Of a DNA stretch of 55,557 bases, positions 1-8,206 are shown piece by piece; positions within the stretch are counted from its first letter, which is position 1, and every line of letters begins with the position of its first letter. The stretch is from Bacillus sp. B15-48 (GTDB taxonomy: Bacteria > Bacillota > Bacilli > Bacillales > Cytobacillaceae), in the NCBI RefSeq assembly GCF_016879755.1, contig NZ_WOFU01000015.1, positions 1 to 55,557 on the forward strand. The letters are read 5' to 3'. Under the pieces are notes generated by a model that saw nothing but the letters and a program-made list of their open reading frames with translations, made no database searches and was not told the DNA's origin. The translations under genes and the position numbers were made by a program.

Positions 1-288
1 TTGATTAGTTCGACAATCGCCTTTCAGGCAAGGGAGTATCTACTGAGAAAAAAGAAAAGAGAAACGAGTGAATACAAGTCCATTTCAATCATCATGGAGT
101 TTATTCCAACGCTGTTTGAAGCGATAAGCTTCAGTACGACTTCCATCCTAGATATTCTAAACAGGATCTATTCCCAGATAGAGAAAAACGGGAAAAAAAG
201 TCATAGGAAAAAGAAGCTGACTGTATTTGATATAATGAAAGTTTCCTATGAAAGGACAATCGGGAAGCCTACCAAGGGATCAGCTTAA
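1..288 (+). CDS. Hypothetical protein, probably cut by the window edge
   Basis: The reading frame is open from the first base and ends with TAA at 286-288, so the true start is probably outside the window. The visible 95 residues are rich in Lys, Arg and Ser, with one moderately hydrophobic stretch (about residues 28-55) and a basic tail. I see no motif that I recognise and give no function. It runs on the same strand as the sugar dehydrogenase-like gene, but 557 bp separate the two, so they need not be cotranscribed. Confidence 0.4.
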   Translation: MISSTIAFQAREYLLRKKKRETSEYKSISIIMEFIPTLFEAISFSTTSILDILNRIYSQIEKNGKKSHRKKKLTVFDIMKVSYERTIGKPTKGSA

Positions 289-845
289 TCCTATTACGTT
301 TAAAAAAATTTAATGATAAGGCTTATTTGAGTATGCCTATTTTCAGGTTAAGCCCAAAAATATTAGCCCATTTCCCTTTACTTTCAAGTTAACTTGATGG
401 ATATGGAGTTAGACCCTTTACCTTTGTGATGAATTTCACTTGAAAGATTACAAGACATTCTTTTTATCTAGTTTTACTTAACAAACGTGGAAAAAACGGG
501 GGGATCTTTTATCCAAAAAGAACTGTAGTGTTTATAAGTCTATTAATATTATAGATTGTATCTATAAGTATAGACCCTATTCACCTTCCCTAGGTAAGAC
601 CTTTATGTCAAAGTAACGTATAAATCTTAAAATTTTTTTGACAAACATTATATGTAACTTAGCAACATTAAAAATGAGATCCGCAGCTAATGACAGACTA
701 TACTTTTTACAAAGACTGTTTTAAATAACATACACGAAAAGTTTGGGAACTTTCCTCCACACCGAAAATAATCAAATCGTACTAACAAAATGGCTCTTCC
801 CATATTCTTTATAAAAGAAAACAATAAGAAGGGATGTAGAGTTTA
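289..845. other. Intergenic region with one perfect palindrome
   Basis: I see no convincing gene in this 557-bp AT-rich stretch. It contains a perfect 14-bp palindrome, TCAAGTTAACTTGA, at 384-397, which could be an operator. A TTGACA hexamer lies near 638-643, but there is no well-spaced -10 box, so I do not call a promoter. Confidence 0.4.
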
Positions 846-2252
846 TTGAAAAAAACAAAAGTTCGCCTCCGGCCGCTTGTAGATCAGATTAATTTACCGA
901 CAGTTTTAAAAACAACGATTCTTCCAGGTGACACAATGGAAAAATTATTTATTGCCACTCAGGTTGGCGAGATGTTTTACATAGAAAATGGACGTTTAAG
1001 AACATTTTTAGACATTCGCTCGCACGTCATAAAACTTGGTTCTTCGGGTGGCTATGATGAACGGGGATTGCTAGGGCTCGCGTTTCATCCCCTTTTTTAT
1101 TCTAACGGTCTGTTTTACCTTCATTATTCAGTCGCGGGGACAGAAGGACCAGGTGCTCTCCCTGATTCTTTTGAGCCTGATCCATGCGATCCGGAAACGT
1201 TAAACCTCCAGTGGAATCATCGAGAAACGCAGTATGATCATATTGATACAGTCGAAGAATGGATTTTCCAAGCGAACGGTCATCATCAAAAACGACGAAC
1301 ATTGCTCAACCTAAGAAGACCGTTTTTTAACCATAACGGGGTCAATAGCTTAAACTTTTCCCCTGAAACAGGAAAACTAATTTTAACAACCGGCGATGGC
1401 GGATCAGGCTATGATCCATTTAATTTAAGTCAGGATCATCTGGAAATGGCCGGTAAAATTATTGAAATCGATGTTGCTATAAATACATTGATTCCGAATC
1501 CACCTGCCGTCACACGTTTCGATGAACTTCCCGTGCCGATTCAGGAAACACTAACAGTAACCGTTAAAGGGGTGCGAAATCCAACAGGCATTTCATTTCA
1601 ACGGTATTATAACCAGTATATCAAATACGTAGGGAATGTCGGACAGGGGTTGGTCGAGGCCGTTTTTTCATTCGTTCATTATCAGCCGATCCCTGTTCCT
1701 CAGCTCATCCAAGCTTCTTTAAGAAACAATCGACTGTCTGGTTTGATTGACCTTGGCTGGCGAGGATGGGAAGGTGCGTTTCCAACCCAGCTCATAACGG
1801 AGTGCAGCGACCATCCGAGTTTAGACGAGAAAACGATTGCTTTTTACGATGAAGCAGTAAAAACTTCATCAGGGCGGCTCACACCTTTAACCAGTTATTT
1901 CCATAAAGATCCCCGCCCCGATAAGTTTGCAGGAACTGCACTTACAGGAGTGCAAGCTTATATGGGGAGGGCAATTCCCGATTTAACAGGCAGTGTTGTC
2001 TTTACGGATTTTGCCCGGAAGGACGATTCTCAAGCTCTAACTAGGGGAGTACTCGCTTATACGAGGTACAGGCCAGATGGTCAAACGAATGATTATACTG
2101 TTATTAAAACCGATTATGATTTTGGGTCGGAATCTGCTTATTATGTTAGCTTGGGAACTGATTTGCATCAAACTAGATTATTTTTAGGGGTTCATGGATC
2201 TATAAATGTAACTGACTTTAACAAAGGAACTGTCTTTGAAATCATTCCATGA
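846..2252 (+). CDS. PQQ-dependent glucose/sorbosone dehydrogenase-like protein
   Basis: This 468-residue protein resembles soluble aldose sugar dehydrogenases of the glucose/sorbosone dehydrogenase family (six-bladed beta-propeller, PQQ cofactor, sugar to lactone). Visible marks are DERGLLGLAFHP (about residues 75-86), NHNGVNSLNF and TGDGGSGYDPFNLSQD (about 160-200), which match the family's conserved His and Gly/Asp-rich loops. Most relatives are exported, but the N-terminus here shows no signal peptide or lipobox. The start is TTG at 846, preceded by a weak purine-rich stretch. The 3' end overlaps the convergent membrane protein gene by 11 bp. Substrate is unknown, and no PQQ synthesis genes are in the window. 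Confidence 0.75.
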   Translation: MKKTKVRLRPLVDQINLPTVLKTTILPGDTMEKLFIATQVGEMFYIENGRLRTFLDIRSHVIKLGSSGGYDERGLLGLAFHPLFYSNGLFYLHYSVAGTEGPGALPDSFEPDPCDPETLNLQWNHRETQYDHIDTVEEWIFQANGHHQKRRTLLNLRRPFFNHNGVNSLNFSPETGKLILTTGDGGSGYDPFNLSQDHLEMAGKIIEIDVAINTLIPNPPAVTRFDELPVPIQETLTVTVKGVRNPTGISFQRYYNQYIKYVGNVGQGLVEAVFSFVHYQPIPVPQLIQASLRNNRLSGLIDLGWRGWEGAFPTQLITECSDHPSLDEKTIAFYDEAVKTSSGRLTPLTSYFHKDPRPDKFAGTALTGVQAYMGRAIPDLTGSVVFTDFARKDDSQALTRGVLAYTRYRPDGQTNDYTVIKTDYDFGSESAYYVSLGTDLHQTRLFLGVHGSINVTDFNKGTVFEIIP

Positions 2253-2823
2253 TTCTTTTTGAACTAATTGATCTCACCTTTATTTTATTAAAAAAGAATC
2301 GGGCCAGCTCAACCCAAAGCCAGCTATAAAGGAATGAAAAGGAAAAAATGCTAGTCGCACTAAGGAATGAAAAGGAATTTAATCCGAATGGGCCAAGAAC
2401 AGGAAACTGGAAAATATATAGGAGACCGAAAATTCCCATCGTTAAGAAAATGGCACCAATCGAAATAATCGAGACTCTCTTCTTGACATAAGAAAAACCT
2501 ACGCCGATTCCAAGCGCTAACAACCCAGTTGTAAAAGGAAAAATGATGAGTTCACTTGGAAACAGAATGAATAGCAACAAAATCGTAAGAAAATAAGCCA
2601 TTGCACCCATTTGAATGAAAAACATCGCACCAATCAAAATCGGTAAACTGGCAAGGGGGCTAATCATGTAACCGATTCCCGGTAAAACCTCCCCTGCTCC
2701 TTGCAAGATCGTAGCGATACAGGCGAGAAAAGCACCTAAAACAAGTTTTTTCACTTTTGTATGTTTACGAAACTTTATTTGAGCGCGTTGAACATCCTCT
2801 GAAATTGATTTTAAAAAATACAC
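2242..2823 (-). CDS. Integral membrane protein of unknown function
   Basis: The 193-residue product has a short basic cytoplasmic N-terminus (residues 1-26) followed by about five hydrophobic segments (near 27-47, 53-75, 78-110, 117-140 and 150-178) and a basic tail. The layout is reminiscent of small multi-pass proteins such as ECF-transporter S components, but I see no diagnostic motif and do not assign a function. The start is GTG at 2823, preceded by an AGGTGG Shine-Dalgarno. The gene converges on the sugar dehydrogenase-like gene and stands alone on its strand; a long inverted repeat lies upstream. Confidence 0.55.
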   Translation of the reverse strand: MYFLKSISEDVQRAQIKFRKHTKVKKLVLGAFLACIATILQGAGEVLPGIGYMISPLASLPILIGAMFFIQMGAMAYFLTILLLFILFPSELIIFPFTTGLLALGIGVGFSYVKKRVSIISIGAIFLTMGIFGLLYIFQFPVLGPFGLNSFSFLSATSIFSFSFLYSWLWVELARFFFNKIKVRSISSKRIME

Positions 2824-2913
2824 CGGCCCACCTCAATCAAAACATTTTTCAATACAACATATTAATGATTGATTGGAAGTGGAACCATGATTAAAATACA
2901 CGAAAGACAAAAG

Positions 2914-2965
2914 GCGGTTCTTACGTTTTTCCAAACTCTCAATGGAAAACCCGTTTAAGAACCGC
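2914..2965. terminator. Long hairpin between two minus-strand genes
   Basis: The arms GCGGTTCTTA (2914-2923) and TAAGAACCGC (2956-2965) are perfectly complementary, and the inner loop adds TTTTCC/GGAAAA pairing. The hairpin lies 3' of the hydratase gene at 3043-3822. There is no clear U-tract, so it may be a terminator or an RNA-stabilising hairpin. Confidence 0.45.
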
Positions 2966-3042
2966 ACTGTCATAATAAGTCAAACACAAACATTAAAGCC
3001 CCTACATCCATTTGAAGCTTCTTTTTCTAGCTACTAAATAAA

Positions 3043-3822
3043 TTAAAAACGAACACGAACTTCGCCAAGTGTATCGAATTTCATCGCGAACACATCATTC
3101 GGCTCTGCTGAAACCGCCGCTGACAGCGCTCCTGATAAAATCACTTCGCCTGCTTTTAAAGTAATACCAAATTCATGCAGCTTGTTGGCAAGCCATGCAA
3201 CAGCGAGTGCTGGATCCCCTAACACCGCTTCACCGACACCTGAATTGATTACTTCCCCATTTTTCTCGAGAGTCATGCTGACCTTCTTTAAATCAACATC
3301 TGAAAGATAGAAAGGTTGATTTCCAACTAAAAATAACCCACATGAGGCATTATCGGCAATCGTATCCGGAAGTTTGATTTTCCAATCTTTTACGCGGCTA
3401 TCGACAATTTCAATCGATGGCAAAACATAATCGGTCGCACGTAAGACATCTTCTGTTGTCACATTTGGGCCCACTAGATCTTCCTTGAGAACAAACGCGA
3501 TTTCCCCTTCTACCTTCGGTTGCATGACGCGTGAAAACGGAACTTGGCCTTCATTTTCTACTAACATCCCATCTAGTAAAATTCCATAATCAGGTTGATC
3601 GACTCCTAGCAATTGTTGCATTGCTAACGAAGTTAAACCAATTTTTTTCCCAATTATTTTTTGACCTTGCTTTACTTTTTTATCAATATTATGTAACTGT
3701 ACTTGATAGGCTTCTTCAATACTTAGTTGTGGTTCACGTTCTGTTAAAGCTTGAATACTTTCTCCTGACAGTTCTGCTTGCCATAAAAGCTCCGCTAATG
3801 TTTCAATCTTTTCAGTTGCCAT
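3043..3822 (-). CDS. 2-oxopent-4-enoate hydratase (orphan copy)
   Basis: Member of the MhpD/DmpE hydratase family (fumarylacetoacetate hydrolase-like fold, Mg2+-dependent), which adds water to 2-hydroxypenta-2,4-dienoate to give 4-hydroxy-2-oxovalerate in meta-cleavage pathways. At 259 residues it has the usual length. Motifs VDQPDYG, QPKVEGEIAFVL, PSIEIVDSR and TIADNASCG match the hydratase rather than the decarboxylase subgroup. The start is ATG with an AGGGGG ribosome binding site. It is one of three family members in the window; the other two lie in the catechol operon about 38 kb away. Here it has no pathway neighbours and is divergent from the CoA-transferase. Confidence 0.85.
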   Translation of the reverse strand: MATEKIETLAELLWQAELSGESIQALTEREPQLSIEEAYQVQLHNIDKKVKQGQKIIGKKIGLTSLAMQQLLGVDQPDYGILLDGMLVENEGQVPFSRVMQPKVEGEIAFVLKEDLVGPNVTTEDVLRATDYVLPSIEIVDSRVKDWKIKLPDTIADNASCGLFLVGNQPFYLSDVDLKKVSMTLEKNGEVINSGVGEAVLGDPALAVAWLANKLHEFGITLKAGEVILSGALSAAVSAEPNDVFAMKFDTLGEVRVRF

Positions 3823-4024
3823 TTAAAAATTCCCCCTAAACGTTTGTTAGAAAACTCTTTTGATTACTAGAATCTCTGTTCATGATTTATTTTATTGTAT
3901 ATTCGGAAAATTTTAAAGGATTTTTGACAATTAACGATCGTATTCTTTTACGAATCATCGCCAACACGATGACTTGGCTTGTCTTTATATAGATTGTTTC
4001 TGTTCATAAGATTGCTCTATACGC

Positions 4025-4055
4025 TATAATTAAAACATGATTAACTTGGAAAGGA
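4025..4055 (+). promoter_or_regulatory. -10 box and Shine-Dalgarno that decide the CoA-transferase start
   Basis: A consensus TATAAT lies at 4025-4030, with no good -35. It would place transcription start about at 4037, on top of the upstream ATG. A GGAAAGGA Shine-Dalgarno at 4048-4055 lies 8 nt before the ATG at 4064. Both favour 4064 over 4037 as the start codon. Confidence 0.5.
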
Positions 4056-4063
4056 CCACTCGT

Positions 4064-5335
4064 ATGAATAGAAAAGAAAAAAGCCTTCATGACATTCTTA
4101 ATTTAATCGAAGACGATGCTGATCTGATCATTCCTCTTGGAAATGGAGAACCGGATATAATCTTATCCGCAATTGATGAAAACCCACACCATTTTACGGC
4201 TTTAAGGATTCATCAAATGTTTGAATTGAGAGACAGAAATTACATGCATGGGCAATATCCGCATATTCAGTATTTTTCCTATTTCATGAATGCTTTTGCC
4301 CGACAGGCATTTTCAAATGGAACATGTGAGTTAGTTCCAAACCATTTTCACCAAATGCCGATGCTGCTTGAAAAAACGACGAAAAAACCGTTCGTTATTT
4401 GCCAAGCCTCACCAATGGATAATGAAGGTTTTTTCACACTTGGAACCGAGGCTGATTATGCTGCCTATTTTATCGGAAAAGTCCCTTTTATTTTACAGGT
4501 CAACAAATTTATGCCGCATACACATGGTGAAACTCGCATTCATCTGTCGCAAATTTTAGGCTTTATACATCATGACGCTCCCCTAGTTGAAATTCAATCG
4601 CCACCAATTACCGAAACAGATATGAAAATTGCCGAATATATTGCGGAACGCATTAATGACGGCTCCACTTTACAAGTTGGAATCGGCGGGATTCCGAACG
4701 CGGTTGCTAGCTTATTAAAAAATCATCGGAATCTAGGTATTCATACCGAAATGTTAACAGATGGAATTGCCGAGCTCGCTAAAGCAGGGATCGTCACCGG
4801 GATGGAAAAAAACACCCATATTGGAAAAATCGTTGCTAGTTTTGCTTTAGGTTCGAAGGATTTATACGACTTTATGGACGATAATGATCAGATTGAAATG
4901 TTACCGGTTCATTATGTAAACGATCCGCGAGTGATTGCTAGAGAAGATCAGATGACGACGATAAACGCAACTACTGAAATTGACTTTTACGGTCAATGTG
5001 CATCAGAAACGGTTGCCGGAAAATATTATAGTTCAACTGGAGGTCAAGCCGATTTTGGTACTGGCGTTCAATTCTCTAAAAATGGCAAAGGTTTTATTTG
5101 TATGCATTCGACCGCAAAAAACGGTACGATTTCTAGAATCAGACCTATGTTAGCCCCAGGCTCAGTTGTAACAACTTCAAAAAATGATATCGATTATGTC
5201 GTCACCGAATATGGAATTTCCCGTTTAAAAGGAAAAAGCATTTCGCAGCGAACAGAAGACTTAATCAAACTCGCTCATCCAAACTTCCGCGATGAACTGC
5301 GATTTGAAGCGAAAAAACTTGGGTTTATCTATTAA
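4064..5335 (+). CDS. Acetyl-CoA hydrolase/CoA-transferase family protein
   Basis: A family I CoA-transferase or acetyl-CoA hydrolase, close to 4-hydroxybutyrate/butyrate:acetate CoA-transferases. It would exchange CoA between acetyl-CoA and a carboxylate in the cytoplasm. Visible marks are VGIGGIPNAV, HTEMLTDG (the Glu here, codon 4748-4750, lies where the thioester-forming Glu of this family is expected), TGGQADF and VTEYGISRLKG. About 423 residues from the ATG at 4064, which has a GGAAAGGA Shine-Dalgarno 8 nt upstream; an in-frame ATG at 4037 would add nine residues but lacks a ribosome binding site. It is divergent from the orphan hydratase and followed by a dispersed repeat with a terminator-like hairpin. 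Actual acyl substrate unknown. Confidence 0.8.
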   Translation: MNRKEKSLHDILNLIEDDADLIIPLGNGEPDIILSAIDENPHHFTALRIHQMFELRDRNYMHGQYPHIQYFSYFMNAFARQAFSNGTCELVPNHFHQMPMLLEKTTKKPFVICQASPMDNEGFFTLGTEADYAAYFIGKVPFILQVNKFMPHTHGETRIHLSQILGFIHHDAPLVEIQSPPITETDMKIAEYIAERINDGSTLQVGIGGIPNAVASLLKNHRNLGIHTEMLTDGIAELAKAGIVTGMEKNTHIGKIVASFALGSKDLYDFMDDNDQIEMLPVHYVNDPRVIAREDQMTTINATTEIDFYGQCASETVAGKYYSSTGGQADFGTGVQFSKNGKGFICMHSTAKNGTISRIRPMLAPGSVVTTSKNDIDYVVTEYGISRLKGKSISQRTEDLIKLAHPNFRDELRFEAKKLGFIY

Positions 5336-5369
5336 AATTCTAATACGAACAGTGACTTCCACTGAACGC

Positions 5370-5464
5370 AAAAAAATGGGAACAATCGATAATAGATTGT
5401 TCCCATTTTTCACACCTTGCCCGTGGAACATTTCCGTGAAACAAGAAAATTCGGGGCGTCACTT
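5370..5464 (+). repeat. Dispersed intergenic repeat, copy A
   Basis: First of four related copies (others near 10026, 28519 and 30661). It has two modules: a hairpin with arms TGGGAACAATC and GATTGTTCCCA (5377-5405) flanked by A and T runs, then a conserved 55-bp tail containing CCGTGGAACATTTCCGTG and ending TTCGGGGCGTCAC. The hairpin with its T-run could terminate the CoA-transferase transcript. Confidence 0.8.
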
Positions 5465-5530
5465 CCTCTGTTAAAGCTCCCACTTGTTGCAAATACTATC
5501 TCTACATCATACTAATAAGGAGAAAAATTG

Positions 5531-5767
5531 ATGAAAGCTTTAGGAATTTGTCTATTGATTTTTTTATTAACGATGTTCCTTTGTTTGTTCATGGACATTA
5601 TGTTAGGTTTTACCTTCTATCAAGCCCTATTCAATTTATTTAGCCCATTTTGGGTCATTGAAACCGGAGAGATAATCATGTTAGCCTTTATTTTTTTTCT
5701 GACAATTGGTCAACAACTGATGTTTAGTGTGAAAAATAAAGCAAACAAACAAAAGGGATCGTCCTGA
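5531..5767 (+). CDS. Small two-helix membrane protein
   Basis: A 78-residue protein with two hydrophobic segments (about residues 4-28 and 45-65) and a Lys-rich C-terminus that probably faces the cytoplasm. AAGGAG at 5517-5522 is 8 nt upstream of the ATG at 5531, a strong translation signal that supports a real gene; a TTG immediately upstream is an unlikely alternative. It lies between the dispersed repeat and the convergent gerKB gene. I do not recognise the family. Confidence 0.55.
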   Translation: MKALGICLLIFLLTMFLCLFMDIMLGFTFYQALFNLFSPFWVIETGEIIMLAFIFFLTIGQQLMFSVKNKANKQKGSS

Positions 5768-5795
5768 GCAAATAGCTCTAGTTCCCTTTCTGTTT
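5747..5795. terminator. Possible bidirectional terminator between convergent genes
   Basis: Arms AAACAAAAGGGA (5747-5758) and TCCCTTTCTGTTT (5783-5795) can pair with one bulge, and GAGC/GCTC pairs inside the loop. It overlaps the 3' ends of the small membrane protein gene and gerKB, a usual place for a shared terminator. Confidence 0.4.
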
Positions 5796-6881
5796 GAACC
5801 GATTCCGAATGAGCGTAACGAACAGCATGAGCAACGGAATAATCACCATAATTGGAAGATCGAGGAAATAGGGTTCAATGTTGCGACTTTCTTCCGTATG
5901 TTCTGTATAATTTGAGGCCATAAGCATCGATACCAGGATGAGAATAACTCCAACTGGTAAAACCATCGGTTGATGGTTTTTTAACTTAAACAAATCGACG
6001 ATTCCAATTAAGGCAACATAGAAATAGATGGATGTTTTGAAAAACATTGTAATTAGAAAAGTAAAGACAACAATTGCATCCAGTCGTTGGATAAACTCAA
6101 AAAGGTTGACTTTTCCGATCGTTGATAACAAAGGGAAAGTTGACCTCTCCACATCTTCAATACCTAGAACGGAGATATTTAACCCCATTGTCCAGCTTAA
6201 GACAAGCCCACTTGTAATAATGGCAGACAGCGATACTTTCTTCGCTAATTCGGGGCGATTTAAATAAGGGAGCAGCATCGCAAAGACAATCAACTCTCCA
6301 AAAGGAAACACAGATAAAAGTGGAAAGACAGTTGTTAGGATTGGCTTCCATCCATCTTCGAGAAATGGCCGCAAATGATTAAGATCGACATTTCCTGAAA
6401 AAAACACAAAAACATTTCCTATTAATCCGAATACAATCAACACAACAATCAATACTTCTGACGTCCGTGCAAATACTTCAAACCCTAGATAAAGGACATA
6501 ACAAATGGTAAGAACAAATAAGATATTGAGAGCTAATAACGGTGTTTCTGGCATTGTCGATGAAAGCAGTAAATCACCGAAGTAACGCACATTTCGGGAC
6601 GCAGAATACACAAAGAAGATGACGTAAAATAGACCAATTATCCATCCAACGTATTTTCCGAATATTTCTCTGGCGTACCCGGTAAACGGCACGTTTGGAT
6701 ATTGGCGAAATAAAAAGTAATAGATGAAAAATAAGACGATTCCTACTAACATTCCTAAAAGAATCGCTAGCCAGGCGTCTTTTTTAGCACCAATGCCTAG
6801 GTTTACGACAAGGGCGCTCCCAAGTTCAAACAGAACGATGAGAGCAAATAATTGTATGACACTAATTTTGGCTTTCTCCAT
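5778..6881 (-). CDS. gerKB: Spore germination permease, GerKB type
   Basis: B subunit of a GerA-family germinant receptor in the spore inner membrane. This family is related to amino acid/polyamine permeases (APC fold) and is thought to bind the germinant. The 367-residue protein has about ten hydrophobic segments starting at residue 8, with VLFELGSALVVNLG at the N-terminus and FPFGELIVFAMLLPYL (about 190-206), both typical of the family. It is the last gene of the A-C-B operon, 89 bp after gerKC. The germinant cannot be read from sequence. Expression in the forespore under SigG is family knowledge; I did not locate the promoter. Confidence 0.9.
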   Translation of the reverse strand: MEKAKISVIQLFALIVLFELGSALVVNLGIGAKKDAWLAILLGMLVGIVLFFIYYFLFRQYPNVPFTGYAREIFGKYVGWIIGLFYVIFFVYSASRNVRYFGDLLLSSTMPETPLLALNILFVLTICYVLYLGFEVFARTSEVLIVVLIVFGLIGNVFVFFSGNVDLNHLRPFLEDGWKPILTTVFPLLSVFPFGELIVFAMLLPYLNRPELAKKVSLSAIITSGLVLSWTMGLNISVLGIEDVERSTFPLLSTIGKVNLFEFIQRLDAIVVFTFLITMFFKTSIYFYVALIGIVDLFKLKNHQPMVLPVGVILILVSMLMASNYTEHTEESRNIEPYFLDLPIMVIIPLLMLFVTLIRNRFKQKGN

Positions 6882-6970
6882 CGCAGCTTAGCCCCTTTTT
6901 TAGAAGTTAGTCCCTTTTAAAAATAAATAGGTGGTTATAAAGGGGAAAACGAACACCACCTATGAAAGGT

Positions 6971-8179
6971 TCACATTACATATGGTTTTGTTCGTAGACC
7001 AGATCGGCGAATAAAAGCTTTCACGTCCACTGTAACTTTTGTTTCGGGGAAAATTTCATCATTCCATTTCTCCTTTATTTCTTTCCACAATTGAGGATCT
7101 TCACGGTTAATAGCTTCACCGAAACGAAAAATATCAGTTTTTTGTTCTTTGGCGGTTTCTAGCGCCAACATGATTTCCTCTTTCATTGCCTCCTCCAGCT
7201 GTTTTTCAAGTTCTTGAATCGTTTCATGTTTATTTAAATCGATTGGACATTGAACTTCTGAAATATGACTTTCAGACCGTATTGTAAGATGAATAACCGG
7301 TTTATTATTTTTTATTTGAACGTTAAGTTTTCTTTTGGAACGCACTATATCAACGGCTAAGCCCTTCTTTTTGTTTTTACAATCAAGATTTATAACCGTT
7401 TTTTTCATTTCATTATTAATCCATGTAACACCACGAAACTCTTCCAAATCCAGCCATTTAACGAGTTTTCCATTTTTTAAAATAGACAGTCCTTTTATTT
7501 CAATTTCTGCCTGAGGTGAGATTTGTTGGACATTTGTTAACTTATTCCCTTCTTTTAGATCACCAGTTATCTGAATCCCCATTAGTTGTGCCACTTCTCC
7601 ACTCAATTGTTGAATGACTTTATCAGCACGGGTAATCGCAAAGTTTCCCCATGTTTTTTGGGTGGCCTCTAAGCCGCCAGCAATTTTACCAGCAGGAATA
7701 GGTTCTAAAGGGGTCAAAATTTGAAGAGCATCCTTTGCTCTGTTGTCTCTAACAATTAAAATTGGAAAAAGGGTCCGGAATTGGGGATCACGTTCAATCC
7801 AGTCAAATAAGTCTTGAATGCCCTCTTGCTTTGCCAATTCCTCCCCAATCACTATTAATTGGACATGAGGAAAAAAAAGTTCCTGAGGTAATTTTGGCGC
7901 AATTTTTTGGAGGGCCTCCGCAACTGTACTACCTGAAGCCGTATAACTCGAAACAGGAGTCCCTTCCACCTTTCCTGCTTGCTGTGATCCACCACCTATT
8001 AGCCCTTCATTTATCACTTGAACGGTGACGCTTAATCTGTTTTCGACATCATCGGAGCCTTTATCAATACCAATTGCACTTACGATATCGATATCTTGTA
8101 ATTCTTTCCGATCCCAGCAGCCTGAAAGTACAATGACAGATAGGATCAGAAAAAACATGAGAGATAGTTTATGCTTCAT
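6971..8179 (-). CDS. gerKC: Spore germination lipoprotein, Ger(x)C/GerKC type
   Basis: C subunit of the germinant receptor, a lipoprotein on the outer face of the spore inner membrane. The signal peptide is residues 1-20 with lipobox LSGC (Cys21), followed directly by WDRKELQDIDIVSAIGIDKG, a hallmark of the Ger(x)C family. The 402-residue length is normal. Start ATG at 8179. It lies between gerKA and gerKB in a three-gene operon; spacing to gerKA is 27 bp. Confidence 0.92.
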   Translation of the reverse strand: MKHKLSLMFFLILSVIVLSGCWDRKELQDIDIVSAIGIDKGSDDVENRLSVTVQVINEGLIGGGSQQAGKVEGTPVSSYTASGSTVAEALQKIAPKLPQELFFPHVQLIVIGEELAKQEGIQDLFDWIERDPQFRTLFPILIVRDNRAKDALQILTPLEPIPAGKIAGGLEATQKTWGNFAITRADKVIQQLSGEVAQLMGIQITGDLKEGNKLTNVQQISPQAEIEIKGLSILKNGKLVKWLDLEEFRGVTWINNEMKKTVINLDCKNKKKGLAVDIVRSKRKLNVQIKNNKPVIHLTIRSESHISEVQCPIDLNKHETIQELEKQLEEAMKEEIMLALETAKEQKTDIFRFGEAINREDPQLWKEIKEKWNDEIFPETKVTVDVKAFIRRSGLRTKPYVM

Positions 8180-8206
8180 ATGATTCCTACTTTCATTCGT
8201 TGTCCT

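Noticed and set aside
638-680. SigA promoter from the TTGACA near 638
   Set aside because: No acceptable -10 box stands 16-18 bp downstream, and the next start codon is about 200 bp away.
4037-4063. Upstream ATG as start of the CoA-transferase
   Set aside because: It has no Shine-Dalgarno, and a TATAAT at 4025-4030 would start transcription almost on it, whereas ATG 4064 has GGAAAGGA at 8 nt.
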